A DNA stretch of 64,000 nt from Arabidopsis thaliana (taxonomy: Eukaryota > Streptophyta > Magnoliopsida > Brassicales > Brassicaceae). How positions within the stretch are numbered: the first letter of the stretch is position 1; every line of letters begins with the position of its first letter. The notes below the pieces were generated by a model, which was given only the letters and a program-made list of their open reading frames with translations, made no database searches and was not told the origin of the DNA. Position numbers and translations under genes: made by a program. Of the stretch, positions 21,393 to 32,609 are shown piece after piece. The DNA is taken from assembly GCF_000001735.4 (NCBI RefSeq), contig NC_003071.7, positions 569,001-633,000 on the forward strand. The letters are read 5' to 3'.

Positions 21393-22595
21393 TCAGTTGC
21401 TTCTTTCAGGCCTGATCTCAATTCCCTGAATAATCAAACCACTCTTCCAATTTCCATTCTGAGTCTCCATTATACTAATCTCAATCTCATCACTACCATC
21501 ATCACCACAACCTCCATTGTTAATGTAAAACTTTCCAAGCTCCACTTCACTCCACCCATCTACTCTCTCCTTTGGCCCCACCACATTCATACCACGCTCC
21601 CTTTCTCCTTCAACTTCTTCTTCTTCTTCTCTCTGAACCTGCATCCACGGACGCCTCATCCTAAACGCTCTAGAAACCATCGCATACGAAATCCCCGAGT
21701 AATGGGAAGTAGCGCTCCGTGAATCCGCATTACCGGATTCAAAATACACTGACTTCTTGGTAGCTACTTTCCCCACAAAACCAACTCCAGCTTCCACAGG
21801 TACGAGATCAAACCCATATGATCTACCATTTGCTGTCTTGAACACTACGTAAACCGAGTAATGAGTCCCTTTTGATAACATTCCACAACTTATCTTTCCC
21901 CGAACCTCAAACCAACACACATTACGCAACTCCGCTACTTTCTCAAACCTGAATTCACATATAGACAAGATTAAGTAAACAAACTCCAATTGCACAAAAT
22001 CAGAAACAGAGTAGTAAGAACAAAAAAGATGAGATCTTTACTTAGATTCAGGAACTGTAATCCATTTCCAATAAGCAGGAGAATCTCCCCAAATGATCGT
22101 CAATTCCATCGCTGATAACATATAACACTTCTTCCCACTAGCTTTCTCCACCCAAAAGCTCTGATTTTTTCACAAAAATCAACACACAAAATCAGATAAT
22201 TATACGATTATAAACAAAACCCTAGTTTCACATTCTCGAATCAGATTCAAATTCGTTACCTTTTTGCCATTTTCAACCAAAACAGAGTTATCAGCGAGAG
22301 ATAAAAAGATCTCCTTTTTCGATAAATGATTCGCTGATTGAAGAACAAGAGACGAGTACTCCGACGGAAGAAACATCTCCCAAACCAAATCCGATTGCGC
22401 CGCAGATTTCACCGATTTCGAAACCGAAGCCACAACACAAGCGTCCCGAGGACTCGTATGTGAAATCACCTTCGAGATACAATCTTCCGGCAATGCATCG
22501 AAACGCGACGCTCTCGTCACAGAAATCTCATCGTTCCGGCTACTTCCTCCTCCTCCGCCGCCGGAATTCGAATCGCCGCCGTGAATTTGTTCCAT
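21393..22595 (-). CDS. PP2-B1: F-box/Nictaba-type lectin protein PP2-B1
   Basis: Three exons, 22595-22260, 22160-22042 and 21948-21393, with GT-AG borders in phase, give 336 aa. Exon 1 carries a Gly/Ser-rich leader and the F-box (FDALPEDCISKVISHTSPRDACVVASVSK ... VWEMFLPSEY, residues about 30-80) that docks on SKP1/ASK in an SCF ubiquitin ligase. Exons 2 and 3 encode the PP2/Nictaba domain: SFWVEKASGKKCYMLSAMEL, W-rich WKWITVPES, VCWFEVRGKI, THYSVYVVFK, the conserved W near GWSEVELGKFY, and LIIQGIEIRPE at the end. An acidic insertion (REEEEEVEGERER) in the domain is peculiar to this copy. Nictaba domains bind N-acetylglucosamine oligomers or high-mannose glycans, so the protein may recruit glycoproteins for degradation. 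It probably corresponds to At2g02230. Confidence 0.93.
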
Positions 22596-22675
22596 TGTTT
22601 TCGAATCTGAATTTTGGAATCGTATCTTATGAAACGGTGTGTTTTGTTATGTAGTGAGCGTGGCAATGAAGTGGA

Positions 22676-22683
22676 TATTTATA
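22676..22683 (-). promoter_or_regulatory. Probable TATA box of PP2-B1
   Basis: On the minus strand TATAAATA lies about 80 bp upstream of the PP2-B1 start codon, inside the near-palindrome ggatatttatatcc. The position suits transcription starting in the short AT-rich leader ahead of 22595. This is inferred from position and sequence only. Confidence 0.55.
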
Positions 22684-23358
22684 TCCTTCGTGATTCGCGA
22701 AAGACTTAGAGGTTAAGATTTTAATGTGATATATCGATAATACCCTTATAAGTGTTAACGTTTTTTGATGATAGAATCTCAAAAGTTTTGCCTTTATCTA
22801 ATCAGGCAAAGCAAGTGACTTTTGTTACGTGTTTAACTTACCTATGAAGTCTTTGTTACGCGACTTGTGACGAGATATTCTTCTATAAATTATATATAGA
22901 ATTATATTCCAAAGTCAATAACAATTCTATGTCTTTATCAAGACCAAGTACATGTAAATAGATTTAGACTTTTAGTCATGTAACATTCTATTTCTATAGA
23001 TTTTTCTCAACACTCCTAAGTAAAGTCATACAAAAGCATTTTTAGATGATAAGAAGAATATAAAACACAAGGATCCAAAAAAACTACTTCTATATTACTT
23101 CTTCTTTCTAAGTAAAAGTCTACAAAAGCATTGTAGATGATAATATAAGAAAATTTGTTGGAGTTTTCTCATTTGAGAATGATGACAATAACACTACAAT
23201 CCAAAAAAAACCGATCAAATAACCCAAGTTCACAAAACATTACAATCCAAAACATAAAACAATTCATGTTACAATACAACAAAGTTTCTCACTTGCTTAG
23301 ATATAGAAGTGATGAAGCACAACATATACCAAAATCATCGAAACCGGGTAGTACTACT

Positions 23359-24602
23359 TTACTGGCTTTTCGTAGGGCGGAATTCGATTCCTTGAATGAT
23401 CAAACCACTCTTCCAAGAAGGGGACTTAATCTCAATAACACTAAACTCAATTTCATCACACCTTTCTTCATTGAAGAATTCACCAAGCTCAGCTTCCATC
23501 CACCCATCTTCTCTTTGATCTGGTTTTGTTACATCTCTCGTTTCCCTCCTTCCCCTTCGATCCCTAGGCCCTATGAAATATATGAATCTTTTAGAAGATT
23601 CTTGTCCCACTAAACCAAGTCCAACTTCTACCGGCAAATGCCCTAATCCAGGACATCGATCTTTCGTCTTGAACACAATGTAAGCCGAGTAACGAGTTCC
23701 AGGAGATAGCACACGAGCGCTTGTCTTGCCACGAATCTCAAACCAACACACATCAAGAAGCTCTGCTATTTTGTTGAATCTTTATAACAACAATGTGTGC
23801 AAATCATCATATTGCCAATTCCAAGGATTTAAAGAGGGGGAAAAAAGAGTTACCTAGATTCAGGAATTGAAATCCATTGCCAATATTCAGGACTACTTCC
23901 CCATGTGATCCAAAGTTCCTTTGAAGATAACATGATACACCTTTTTCCACTCGCTTTTTCTAACCAAAAGCTCTTTGATTTTTCGGAAAATAAAATAAAA
24001 CATCAAAATAATCAGAATTACAACTACACCAAAAATGTTCTATCGTAGCAAGAATCAATTTTCTTAAATTAGGTTTTTAACAAATCTATGCGAAAACTCG
24101 TTGATTTAACACATGATTTTCAATTTGATCATTGTTCTCCAACGTATAAACCAAAGAATAGATAGAATCATATAAATACCTTTTTGCCATCTTCGATTAG
24201 AACAGGATTGTGGCAGAGAGCGAAATAAAGTTCCTTCTTCGATGCAAAAACTCGAGATCGAGAAACCAAAGATTCATACTCCGGTGGAAGAAACTTGTCC
24301 CATACGCAATCGGAACTAACAGCTGATTCAAAGGTTTTGGAAACCGATGCAGCAACGCACGCATCTCGTGGACTTGTGAAAGAGATTATGTTGGAGATGC
24401 AATCCTCCGGCAAGACATCAAAAGGTGACGTCCCCGGAGAAACGATCTCTCCACCGCTATGATATTGCCCCATCATCGATCGGTGCCTTTGATCAAATCG
24501 TTTGTGTTTCGAAAACTTGATAAACTCGTGAGTTCTGACTCTTTCAAAACTCGCTTCTGTTGTAATAGAGGAAATAATAGACGTGTAATGTTGTCCACAC
24601 AT
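23359..24602 (-). CDS. MEE66: F-box/PP2-type lectin protein (MEE66)
   Basis: Exons 24602-24180, 23972-23854 and 23779-23359 join in phase to 320 aa, the size I recall for MEE66 (At2g02240), named from a maternal-effect embryo-arrest screen. The F-box (FDVLPEDCISNIISFTSPRDACVAASVSK ... CVWDKFLPPEY) is at residues about 60-110, after a basic leader of about 45 residues not found in the neighbours. A second ATG at MMGQYHS would give a start equivalent to those of the other copies. The PP2 domain follows (SFWLEKASGKRCIMLSSKEL, WQWISIPES, VCWFEIRGKT, TRYSAYIVFKTKD, EDGWMEAELGEFFNEE, LIIQGIEFRP). It is a likely SCF adaptor with lectin-type substrate recognition. Confidence 0.92.
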
Positions 24603-24702
24603 ATTTACAAGACTACCTTACATTACACGCTTCATGTTTTCAGTGTTGGTTGGTTTTTGCACTTTTTTGGTTATGAAAATTTCCAAAATAACCGACTACG
24701 AT

Positions 24703-25380
24703 AAATTTATTATTTCAGCAAAAATAGAACATGTAAATGATTTTATGATGAAAATGTCAATGTGATAATACAAGAGAGAATAACTAAAGTTGTTACATAC
24801 AATTGAAATATAAGTCCATTCATTACGAATATGATTTTTGTTAAGTAATGGAGCATGATCTAAGAAACGGTGAATAAAGCGTGGAAACTAGGCAGATATT
24901 TTATATCCGTCAGTGATCGTTACAGGATATAATGTAATTTTCCGATCCTAGCCTTGTAAAATGAATCGTCTTCAGAGAATCTCAAAAGGTTTTTTCAAAA
25001 AAAAGTTTTGCCTTTATTTAATCACCCAAATCAAATAATTGTTTCGTGTTTAACTTACCTCTGAAGTCTTTGTTACATAATAATAAATTATATTAGTCAG
25101 AAAAAGTCAATAATTTATAAATTTAGTGAGTCTTTGTTTAAAATCAGATCATGTAAATAACAGCTCACCAAAAAAAAGATTATGGAAGTAACAAATATAT
25201 TCATTGTTTTTTTTGAACAAATTTAATTTGTTATTCTATCTCTATTGTTTTTGGCTAAATGGTAACCGAACCGCACAGTGCAGTGCGTTTCAAATAATAA
25301 CGAAATTCTTTGCATATATATGTATGTATATATTTTTGTTACTATTTGAACTGTACCGCACTTTATTCGCAGTTGAACCG
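24703..25380. other. Intergenic with PP2-B promoter block and small palindromic element
   Basis: The spacer between MEE66 and PP2-B2 begins with the MEE66 promoter, including a minus-strand TATAAAA near 24902. It contains the block atctcaaaaggttttt followed by gttttgcctttatttaatca that recurs upstream of several cluster members. At 25260-25385 a short inverted-repeat element lies, with arms around gtttcaaataataacgaaa and ttttgttactatttgaac and with accgcac sequences outside; it is probably a MITE. No gene was seen. Confidence 0.55.
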
Positions 25381-25481
25381 CACGTCTCCATTCGGAGTCT
25401 AAGTAATCTGTGCAAAAGCATTGTAGATGATATGAAAACAAAAAAAGACAATTCCTTTATTGAAATATGTTCATGTGAGAA

Positions 25482-25654
25482 TGATGAACATCCAAATCAA
25501 ACAGTGCAATATCCAAAAATTAAAAACAGGTAGTGTTACCCATACAACAAAGTTTTTCACTTGCTTATATAATGAACATCCAAATCAAACACAGTGCAAT
25601 ATCCAAAAACTAAAAACAGGTAGTGTTACCCATACAACAAAGTTTTTCACTTGA
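25482..25654. repeat. Direct duplication (~88 bp x 2) in the PP2-B2 3' flank
   Basis: Two adjacent copies start at aatgaacatccaaatcaaac and end at cacttgcttatat or cacttgattatat. They differ at only a few positions. The second copy abuts the PP2-B2 stop codon, so the duplicated part lies in its 3' UTR or polyadenylation region. Other family members have a single copy of this block. Confidence 0.85.
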
Positions 25655-26825
25655 TTATATATAGAACAGGCTTTTGGTGGGACGGAATTCGATTCCTTGA
25701 ATGATCAAACCGCGCTTCCAATAAGGAGTCTTAATCTCAAGAATACTTGTGTCAACAACATCACAACCTGACTCATTGAAGAATTGACCAAGCTCAGCTT
25801 CCATCCAACCATCTTTTCTTTTAGTTGGTCTCGTTACATCTCTCGTTTCTCTGTCTCTCCTTTGATCCGAAGGCCCAACAAAGTATATGTGTCTTTGAGA
25901 AGATTCTTGTCCCACCAATCCAACAGTAGCTTCTACTGGCACATCCCCCAAATTAGGACATCCATTCTTTGTCTTGAACACAATGTAAGCCGAGTAACGG
26001 GTTCCAGGAGATAGTTCTTTAGTATTCATTCCCCCTCGGACCTCAAACCAACACACATTGAGCAGCTCTGGTACTTCTTCAAACCTGCATGAGTGCATCA
26101 TCATAATCATCACCATGAGAATGAGTGATTATGCAATCGAAATGAATGACCAAAAAAGAAGTTCTACCTAGCTTCAGGAATCGAAATCCATCGCCAATAC
26201 TGAGGAGTACTAACCCATGTGATCCACATAGATTTCTTCGGAGATAACATGAAACACTTTTTCCCATTCTCTTTCTCTAACCAGAAGCTCTTTTATTTTT
26301 GGAAAATAAAAGAAATAATTCAAAAAATAAAAAATCAAAACAATCATAAATATTTCAATAGATGCATGAAATGTATAACTTGACAACTACACCAAAATTG
26401 TATCAATAAAGCAATATGTATAAAAACCGATGTAATATATATACCTTTCCGCCATCTTCGACTAGAACAGGATTGTCGCATATAGCGAAATAGAGCTCCT
26501 TCTTCGATGAGAAAACTCGAGATGGAGGAACTAGAGATGAATAATCCGATGGAAGAAACTTGTCCCATACGCTATCGGAATTAACAGCCGATTCAAAGGT
26601 TTTCGAAACCGAAGCTGCAACGCAAGCGTCACGAGGACTCGTGAAAGAGATGATGTTGGAGATGCAATCCTCCGGTAAGTTATCGAACAGTGACGGTCCG
26701 GAGATGATAGCTCCTCCGCTAGATTCAACTCTATGTTTTTGCACCATCGACGAAGAACCGGGAACTTTTCGGCCTTTGCCTCTAGAGTCAACGCTTTGTT
26801 TGTGTCCCATTGTTGATTGTATCAT
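25655..26825 (-). CDS. PP2-B2: F-box/PP2-type lectin protein PP2-B2
   Basis: Exons 26825-26445, 26289-26168 and 26084-25655 give 310 aa. The leader carries a Met at residue 6 (MGHKQSVDSRGKGRK), which is the start equivalent of PP2-B5 and PP2-B6, so translation may begin there instead. The F-box is FDNLPEDCISNIISFTSPRDACVAASVSK ... SVWDKFLPSDY. The lectin domain reads SFWLEKENGKKCFMLSPK, WRWISIPEA, VCWFEVRGGMN, TRYSAYIVFKTKNGC, EDGWMEAELGQFFNE-like (here KDGWMEAELGQFFNE), and LIIQGIEFRPTK. Exon 2 is 122 nt, one codon longer than in most copies. The C-terminus extends to LFYI before TAA. It probably corresponds to At2g02250. Confidence 0.92.
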
Positions 26826-27189
26826 CTTTCTTCATTTGGAAACTCAGAATTTAAAGAAATCTTCTAAAGTCGGCCTATGTTGTTAAAAAATAGAAAATGA
26901 CTCGTTTATAGTCGTCCACACATATTTACGAAACTACCCTTATTCGCATCATTGCCCTGCCGCGTGCGTCCTTACACGTTCACGCAACGCTGCCTGTTTT
27001 TTAACTGACTATTGGTTTATTTTTTCAGAAAGCAAATTTTACTCTTGGGTTTGGTTTTTTCTTATTAACAATGGTCTACAAAATCTGAGAACTTTACTAA
27101 GACCAGTTGATGTACAGACACGTTCATGTACATAAATTTATTCATATGTTATCCTGTCTCTATAGTTTTTGCTAAGTAAAGTGTACAAA

Positions 27190-27330
27190 AGCATTGTAGA
27201 TGATTAAAACACGTTTTGATTTATTTATTGTAATGTGTTCATGTGTGTGAATGATTTGCATAAAAATCATACATTAAAAATATCTTAAGAACTAAAATAA
27301 GTTAGTGTTAGTTTTTCACTTGCTTAACGT
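27190..27330 (-). pseudogene. Orphan 3'-flank block of a lost PP2-B gene
   Basis: The sequence from caaaagcattgtagatgatt to gtttttcacttgctta matches the block that lies directly 3' of MEE66, PP2-B2 and the pseudogene at 29112. Here it is followed not by a PP2 exon but by a LINE. A matching promoter block appears on the other side of the LINE (28765-28830). One gene body therefore seems to be missing between the two blocks. Confidence 0.65.
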
Positions 27331-27348
27331 GATTTTCCGATAATTGCA

Positions 27349-28750
27349 TTTTTTTTTTTTTTTGAATAGAATGTTAAATTATACTCAAAAGAAAAAAATA
27401 ACGTTGTTACAACTCGTGCATCGGGTAATTTATAAAGAGAAGGTTAAAAACAGTTTGAAAAATTGATCTAAATATCAAGAGCGGCTGTGGAGCCACGCTT
27501 GGAAACATGCTTCGTATCTATTATCCTTTTGCCTTTGAATTGTGGTGATTTGGTTCCTGACTTGTATGTCGATCCATTGAATTATTTAGCCTGCAGTATT
27601 CGGTGTTTCGCCATGTCTCCTTCTGTTTCTCTCCCTCCAAATGGTGTATGCAGTGGCTTGAAGGATGTATTTGGTGAGGAAGCTCTCGATTCGACAACGC
27701 TTGTGCTGCGTAGCATAGGTGATGATTTGGGACCAGTTGTTTGAGTGGTTTGTGTTGAAGACGCCTTTGGCAAGAGCTGTCCAGACTTCCGATGTGTAGC
27801 TGCATGAAAAAAAAAGGTGGTCTCGAGTTTCAATGCCTTGGCGACAAAAGGTGCAGTCACCTGTTTCTCCTCGGTTCCACTTGATCATGCGGGCTCCAGT
27901 GGCGAGGCGGTCGTGTGCTGCAAGCCATAAGCAGAAAGAGTACTTTGGTGTAGCATGTGGGAACCAAACTCCCTTGTGCCAGGCTACCTCGTTTGATGTT
28001 GTCCGGAGATAAAGTCTTTGGTGGAGAATTTATCTTTGTAGATGTCATTCTTCCCTTTCCATAAGACACGATCCTGCTGCTGCGTTCTCTTTTGATGTTG
28101 AGTGGACAACACTTCTTCAATCGTGTTTAAGATCTCTTGCCGATGATGTCGTCTTCGACGAGAAGTCCATGCATCCGCTACAGACATTGTGCGACTAATC
28201 CACATGTCAATGGTGCCTCTTATCCCTGCAACATCAATAAGTCGACCCAAAAGCGACCAGTCATCAAACCAAAAGGAAGTACTTTCACCATTTCCCACCT
28301 CAGCCTTACAAAAACGTTTTGCAACCCCTCTGTATTTGAGAATTTTCTTCCATATCCAAGATCCTAGATTTGCATTCTCTTTGACAGTCCAAAAAATCTC
28401 GCGCTTTAACAAGTTGTGTTCTACCCATTTGACCCATAACGAATCACCATGAGATATAATTCTCCAGATCAGTTTCAAACAACAAACATCATTTGCTTCT
28501 TTCAAACTCCGGAGGCCAAGACCTCCCTCTGTTTTTGGCTTGCAAACTTGGTTCCAAGAAATTTTTGCCTTTTTTGAATTCAAATTTGTTCCTGACCAAA
28601 GGAAACTTGAGCAGAGCTTCTCTATTTCTTGGATACACGCACGCGGAAGTCGGAAAGCACTTAACCAGAAATTACAAGTACTCCAGATGATTGAACTGAT
28701 CAAGTTAAAGCGTCCTGCAAAAGAGAGAAATCGAGATGACCATGACCCTA
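27349..28750 (-). mobile_element. 5'-truncated LINE (non-LTR retrotransposon) fragment with poly(A) end
   Basis: On the minus strand 28703-27990 encodes the C-terminal part of a plant LINE reverse transcriptase (FWLSAFRLPRACIQEIEKLC, FLWSGTNLNSKKAKISWN, CKPKTEGGLGLRSLKEAN, STSFWFDDW). After a frame change near 27985, 27888-27586 encodes the zf-RVT region (IKWNRGETGDCTFCRQGIET, then RDHLFFSCSYTSEVW and IWRERNRRRHG). A 15-nt poly(T) on the plus strand at 27349-27363 is the genomic trace of its poly(A) tail. The endonuclease and the catalytic YADD part are missing, so it is dead on arrival through 5' truncation. At least two frame changes mark its age. No clear target-site duplication was found. 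Confidence 0.88.
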
Positions 28751-29111
28751 AGTGTAACGTCTTGAAAAAATATCAAAAGGTTTTCAATTTCACATAGAAA
28801 GGTTTTTGCCTTTTAGTAATCAACTAAACTGAATTGCAAAGACCAGACCAATAAAACATAATTTTATTCATTGTTATTCTAGTTCTATTGTTTTTGGCCA
28901 AGTAAAGTGAACGAAAGCATTTTAGACATATGATAAGAAAATCAAACACAATTTCTTTATTAAAATATTTTCATGTGAGAATGATGAAAATCAAAATCAA
29001 ACATTACAATAAAAAAACCTTAAGATATTTACAATACAATTTTTTTTTTTCACTTGCTTATACATTAAACTGAAGCAACCAAACATATACCAGAATCATC
29101 GAAACCAAGTA

Positions 29112-30525
29112 TCAGTTTACATGCTTTTTCGTAGGGCGGAATTCGATACCTTGAATGACCAAACCACTTTTCCAATAAGAATTCTCATCAATAACACTTA
29201 CTTCAACATCACCACAACTTGTTTCATTGAAGAACTCACCAAGCTCAGCTTCCATCCATTTATCTTCTCTTTTCTCTGGTCTCGTTACATATTCTCTCTC
29301 ATACTTAAGATCCGTAGGCCCAACAAAGCGTACGAATCTTGGAAAAGGTTCTAGTGTCACTCCGGGATATAGATCATTTGTCTTGAACACAATGTAAACT
29401 GAGTAACGAGTTCTAGGAGATAGGTATTTAGTACTCAATCTACCACAAACCTCAAACCAAGAGTCGTAGAGAAGCTCTGGTACTTCTTCAAACCTGCATG
29501 CAACATTTTTTCCCATCTTCATCGTCATCATCAACAGAACGAGTGAATACAACACAATCTAGCTAGCTAATGGATAAAGGGAGTACCTAGCTTCAGAAAT
29601 CGAAGTCCATCGTCAAAACTGAGGACTATTAACCCATGAGATCACCATTCCCTTTGGTGATAACATGATACACTTTTCTCCACTCGTTTTGTCTAACCAG
29701 AAGCTCTTTGATTTTCGGAAAAAGGAAGATATATAACTCAACATACTTACAAAATATTGAATTGATGCATGAAATTAGAACTTCACAATCACACCATTGC
29801 TTGATGAAGCCAATTTGATGACGTGGAGATGAAATGAAGTATAAACATATGAATTGAAACAATCCGTTGCTATCCAATCATATATCAAGGAACCCATTAG
29901 ACTTTTTCCTTAGAGATAGGACTATAGGAGTAACTTCCACGTTTACCATTTTTCGTTTAATTTGTCAATTTAAGAAAGTGAAATAACAAGGAATAAAACA
30001 TAGCTAATTATCTACAAAATTGATGTTGTCTTAAGATTTTTGATTGGGACCTAATATTGCTCCATTGTATCAAGAATTATAGAATATTGTAAAATAAGGT
30101 TTTGCATTAGATCCTTGTAATTGCCATAATTATCTAACAAAACTCGATGATCCAACCCAAAAAATTAAATTGAACCTAAGATTAATCAATATTCTCCAAT
30201 AGTATTAACACATGGAACTTTTTTCTTATGATACATATATACATACCTTTTTGCCACCTTCAATTAGAAGAGGAACACGGCAGAGAGAGAAACAGAGCTC
30301 CTTCTTCGACAAGAAAACTCGCGACTCGGGAACCAGAGAGGAATAATCCAGCGGAAGAAACTTCTCCCATACGCTATCGGATTGGACTGCCGATTCAAAG
30401 GCTTTCGAAACCGAAGCAGCAAAACACGCATCCCGTGGAGTAGTAAAAGAGATTATATTGGAGATGCAATTCTCCGGCAAGCCATCAAACGGTGACGGCC
30501 TGGGAACGATCTCTCCTTGCGCCAT
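29112..30525 (-). pseudogene. PP2-B-type F-box lectin gene with stop in exon 2 (probably PP2-B3)
   Basis: Exon 1 (30525-30247, MAQGEIVPRPSPFDGLPENC ... VWEKFLPLDYSSL), exon 2 (29705-29587) and exon 3 (29493-29112) keep good splice sites. In exon 2 the codon that is TGG in all relatives (Y-W-R/Q-W) is TGA (29615-29613), ending translation just before W-I-S-I-P-E. Exon 3 has also lost about 17 residues compared with PP2-B2, where GDVPVEATVGLVGQ would lie. If translated, the product would be an F-box with a stub of lectin domain. Intron 1 (541 bp) shows nothing recognisable. By order it is likely At2g02270. Confidence 0.8.
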
Positions 30526-30577
30526 TGGTGCCTTTTTCAAATTGTGACCTAATAGTCTCTTTCTAGTTTCTAAGGTG

Positions 30578-30587
30578 GCCTATATAT
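30578..30587 (-). promoter_or_regulatory. Probable TATA box of the PP2-B3-like pseudogene
   Basis: TATATATA lies on the minus strand about 55 bp upstream of the ATG at 30525. It is placed like the TATA elements of sibling genes, so the pseudogene may still be transcribed. Assigned by position only. Confidence 0.45.
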
Positions 30588-30599
30588 ACATTCAAGGGT

Positions 30600-31490
30600 C
30601 TTTTCTTTTATGTGTTCAACGTTCACGCGGCAAGTGTTTTAACTAAATTACTTGTTGTTTTAAGTTTTAAAAAACCCTAGTATATTACTCTTGGCTTTGG
30701 TTTGCAAATTGAACATATGTTAAATAAATGGTCAATCATATAAAAAAGGTCTATAAAATAGACAATTGGCTCTCTTTTTATTTTTTAAAATAGTCACATG
30801 ATAAGATTATAGTTTTGGATGGACATGTGCATCATCTCCTCCAGCACAGGTATAGAGCAGGACGTGTCTATGATGAATGACATATATATAATTTAATCAG
30901 TTGTATCACCACCAACAGTATTCAACGGTTTGTTTTAACCATATTGTTATTAAGAATAATTGGATTTGAAAACTATACTAGGATATATAATTTCTTTCAG
31001 GAAAATGGTCAATCATATTTAAAAAAAGTAGGTTTATAAAATAGGCAATTGGCTCTCTTTTAAAAGTAGTTATAATAAGATTTTATTTCTAGAATTCTAA
31101 TGAATGAATGACATTTATATAGTTTAATCAGTTTTATCACCACCAACAGAAACCATTATTCAACGGCCTGTTTTAACCATATTATTATTCCCTAATTAAC
31201 CATTTACAGCATCGCAATGCGAAACCTAAAAATCATCAAAACTATTGTAGGTTCTCCCTCTCTTTTTAGTTTTTTTTTTTGAAATTGTCCATATGTGGAA
31301 ATAGAATAGTCCTTATTCTCTCTTTTAATTGATTTTTCTCATGAGAGAATCTTAAAACCTCAAAATCTAAAATCTAAAATCACAAAAGTTACAATAAAAC
31401 AAAAATTATATTCATGTTTTTAGTACTTGCTTAAGATGGAAGATTGATACAAACAACAGAACAATCAAAGCTCCCTTCCATGGTACTACA
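30600..31490. other. Intergenic with internal duplication
   Basis: No gene is seen. The segment around 30720-30960 (gtcaatcatataaaaaaggt, caattggctctcttttta, aatcagttgtatcaccacca) is partly repeated at 31005-31190 with moderate divergence, a direct duplication of roughly 200 bp. The rest is AT-rich sequence belonging to the 3' flank of the next pseudogene. Confidence 0.6.
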
Positions 31491-31675
31491 TTATGGGCTT
31501 TTCGTAGGGCGGATATCAATTCCTTGAATGATCAAACCACACTTCCAATAAGCATAATCAATATCGATAACACTCAACACAATTTCATCACAATCCAATA
31601 ATCCTCCTCCTTCAGCGAAGAATTCCCCAAACTCTGTCGCCATCCACCCATCTTCCCCCTCCTCAAGTTTTATTA

Positions 31676-32290
31676 AGTGGGTGATTGGTTTGTCTGTAAA
31701 TGTAGATTTATTGCTGTAGAATTTTTGCTATAAGTGTGATGATTGTAGTTGTAGGTTTTATTACTGTAGAAATTAGGTTGTAGATTTTATTAATATAATA
31801 TTATTATTTAAAGAAAATGGTTGTAGAAATAATATTTCAGTTGTATGTATTTTTAAACAAAAAACAATATTGGTAAATTATACTTATGTATTATATAATA
31901 GAATTCACAAATATCAATTTAATTTATATATATATATATATATTAAAAAAACAATATGAGTTATATATATGTCATAAAGTAGATATTTACCTACTAATTT
32001 TATCCATAAAACTAAATTTAATATATATATATATATATATATGAAAATTATAGTAATGTTTTTTAAAAAAATGAAAAAATAAAATGAAAAGAAAAAGAGA
32101 AAAAGGTAAAGACCTTCTTAAGACCATAAAATTGTGTTTTGTAAAAACTTGTACTTACTAACAAAATAATTTATAAAATATTATTTGGGATGTGGAAAAA
32201 AAAAAGTTACAGCATGATTGTTTCAATTTTGGGGCTGTAACTTTTTTAGAAGCTTTAAATTTTTTTTTACAACCCAACCAATCATTCCCT
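31676..32290. mobile_element. MITE-like insertion in exon 3 of the PP2-B pseudogene
   Basis: The ends agtgggtgattggtt and the reverse complement of aaccaatcattccct (agggaatgattggtt) form imperfect terminal inverted repeats of about 20-25 bp. The interior of about 615 bp is extremely AT-rich, with (TA)n tracts near 31930 and 32025 and no coding frame. The ends resemble hAT or PIF/Harbinger-type MITEs. The exact target duplication is unclear. Confidence 0.65.
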
Positions 32291-32609
32291 AGATCCTTTC
32301 TTTCCCACCTTTTGGCTTTGGGAGTTCCATGTCCAATAAATCCAACTCCAATGTGTTTAAAGCCATGAAATCTATATATTGTCTTGTACACAATGTAAGC
32401 CGAGTAACGAGTTTTTTGAGATAGGATTTGAGTATTCATCACACCACATATTTTGAATGGAACTTCAACGAGAAGCTCTCGTACTTGATCAAACCTTCAC
32501 AATCCATTGAATGCATTATTATCAGAATGATTCCATATCAATCAAATGTAACGAAAAAAGGAAGTACCTAGATTCATGAATTGAGATCCATTGACAAAAA
32601 TAAGGACTA

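Noticed and set aside
23155-23613. 152-codon plus-strand frame overlapping MEE66 exon 3, and similar antisense frames opposite other PP2-B exons
   Set aside because: Each is the reverse complement of a conserved lectin exon; the repeated appearance reflects gene duplication, not a second gene family.
27487-28797. Several plus-strand frames of 65-87 codons
   Set aside because: They are antisense to the LINE reverse transcriptase and zf-RVT segments.
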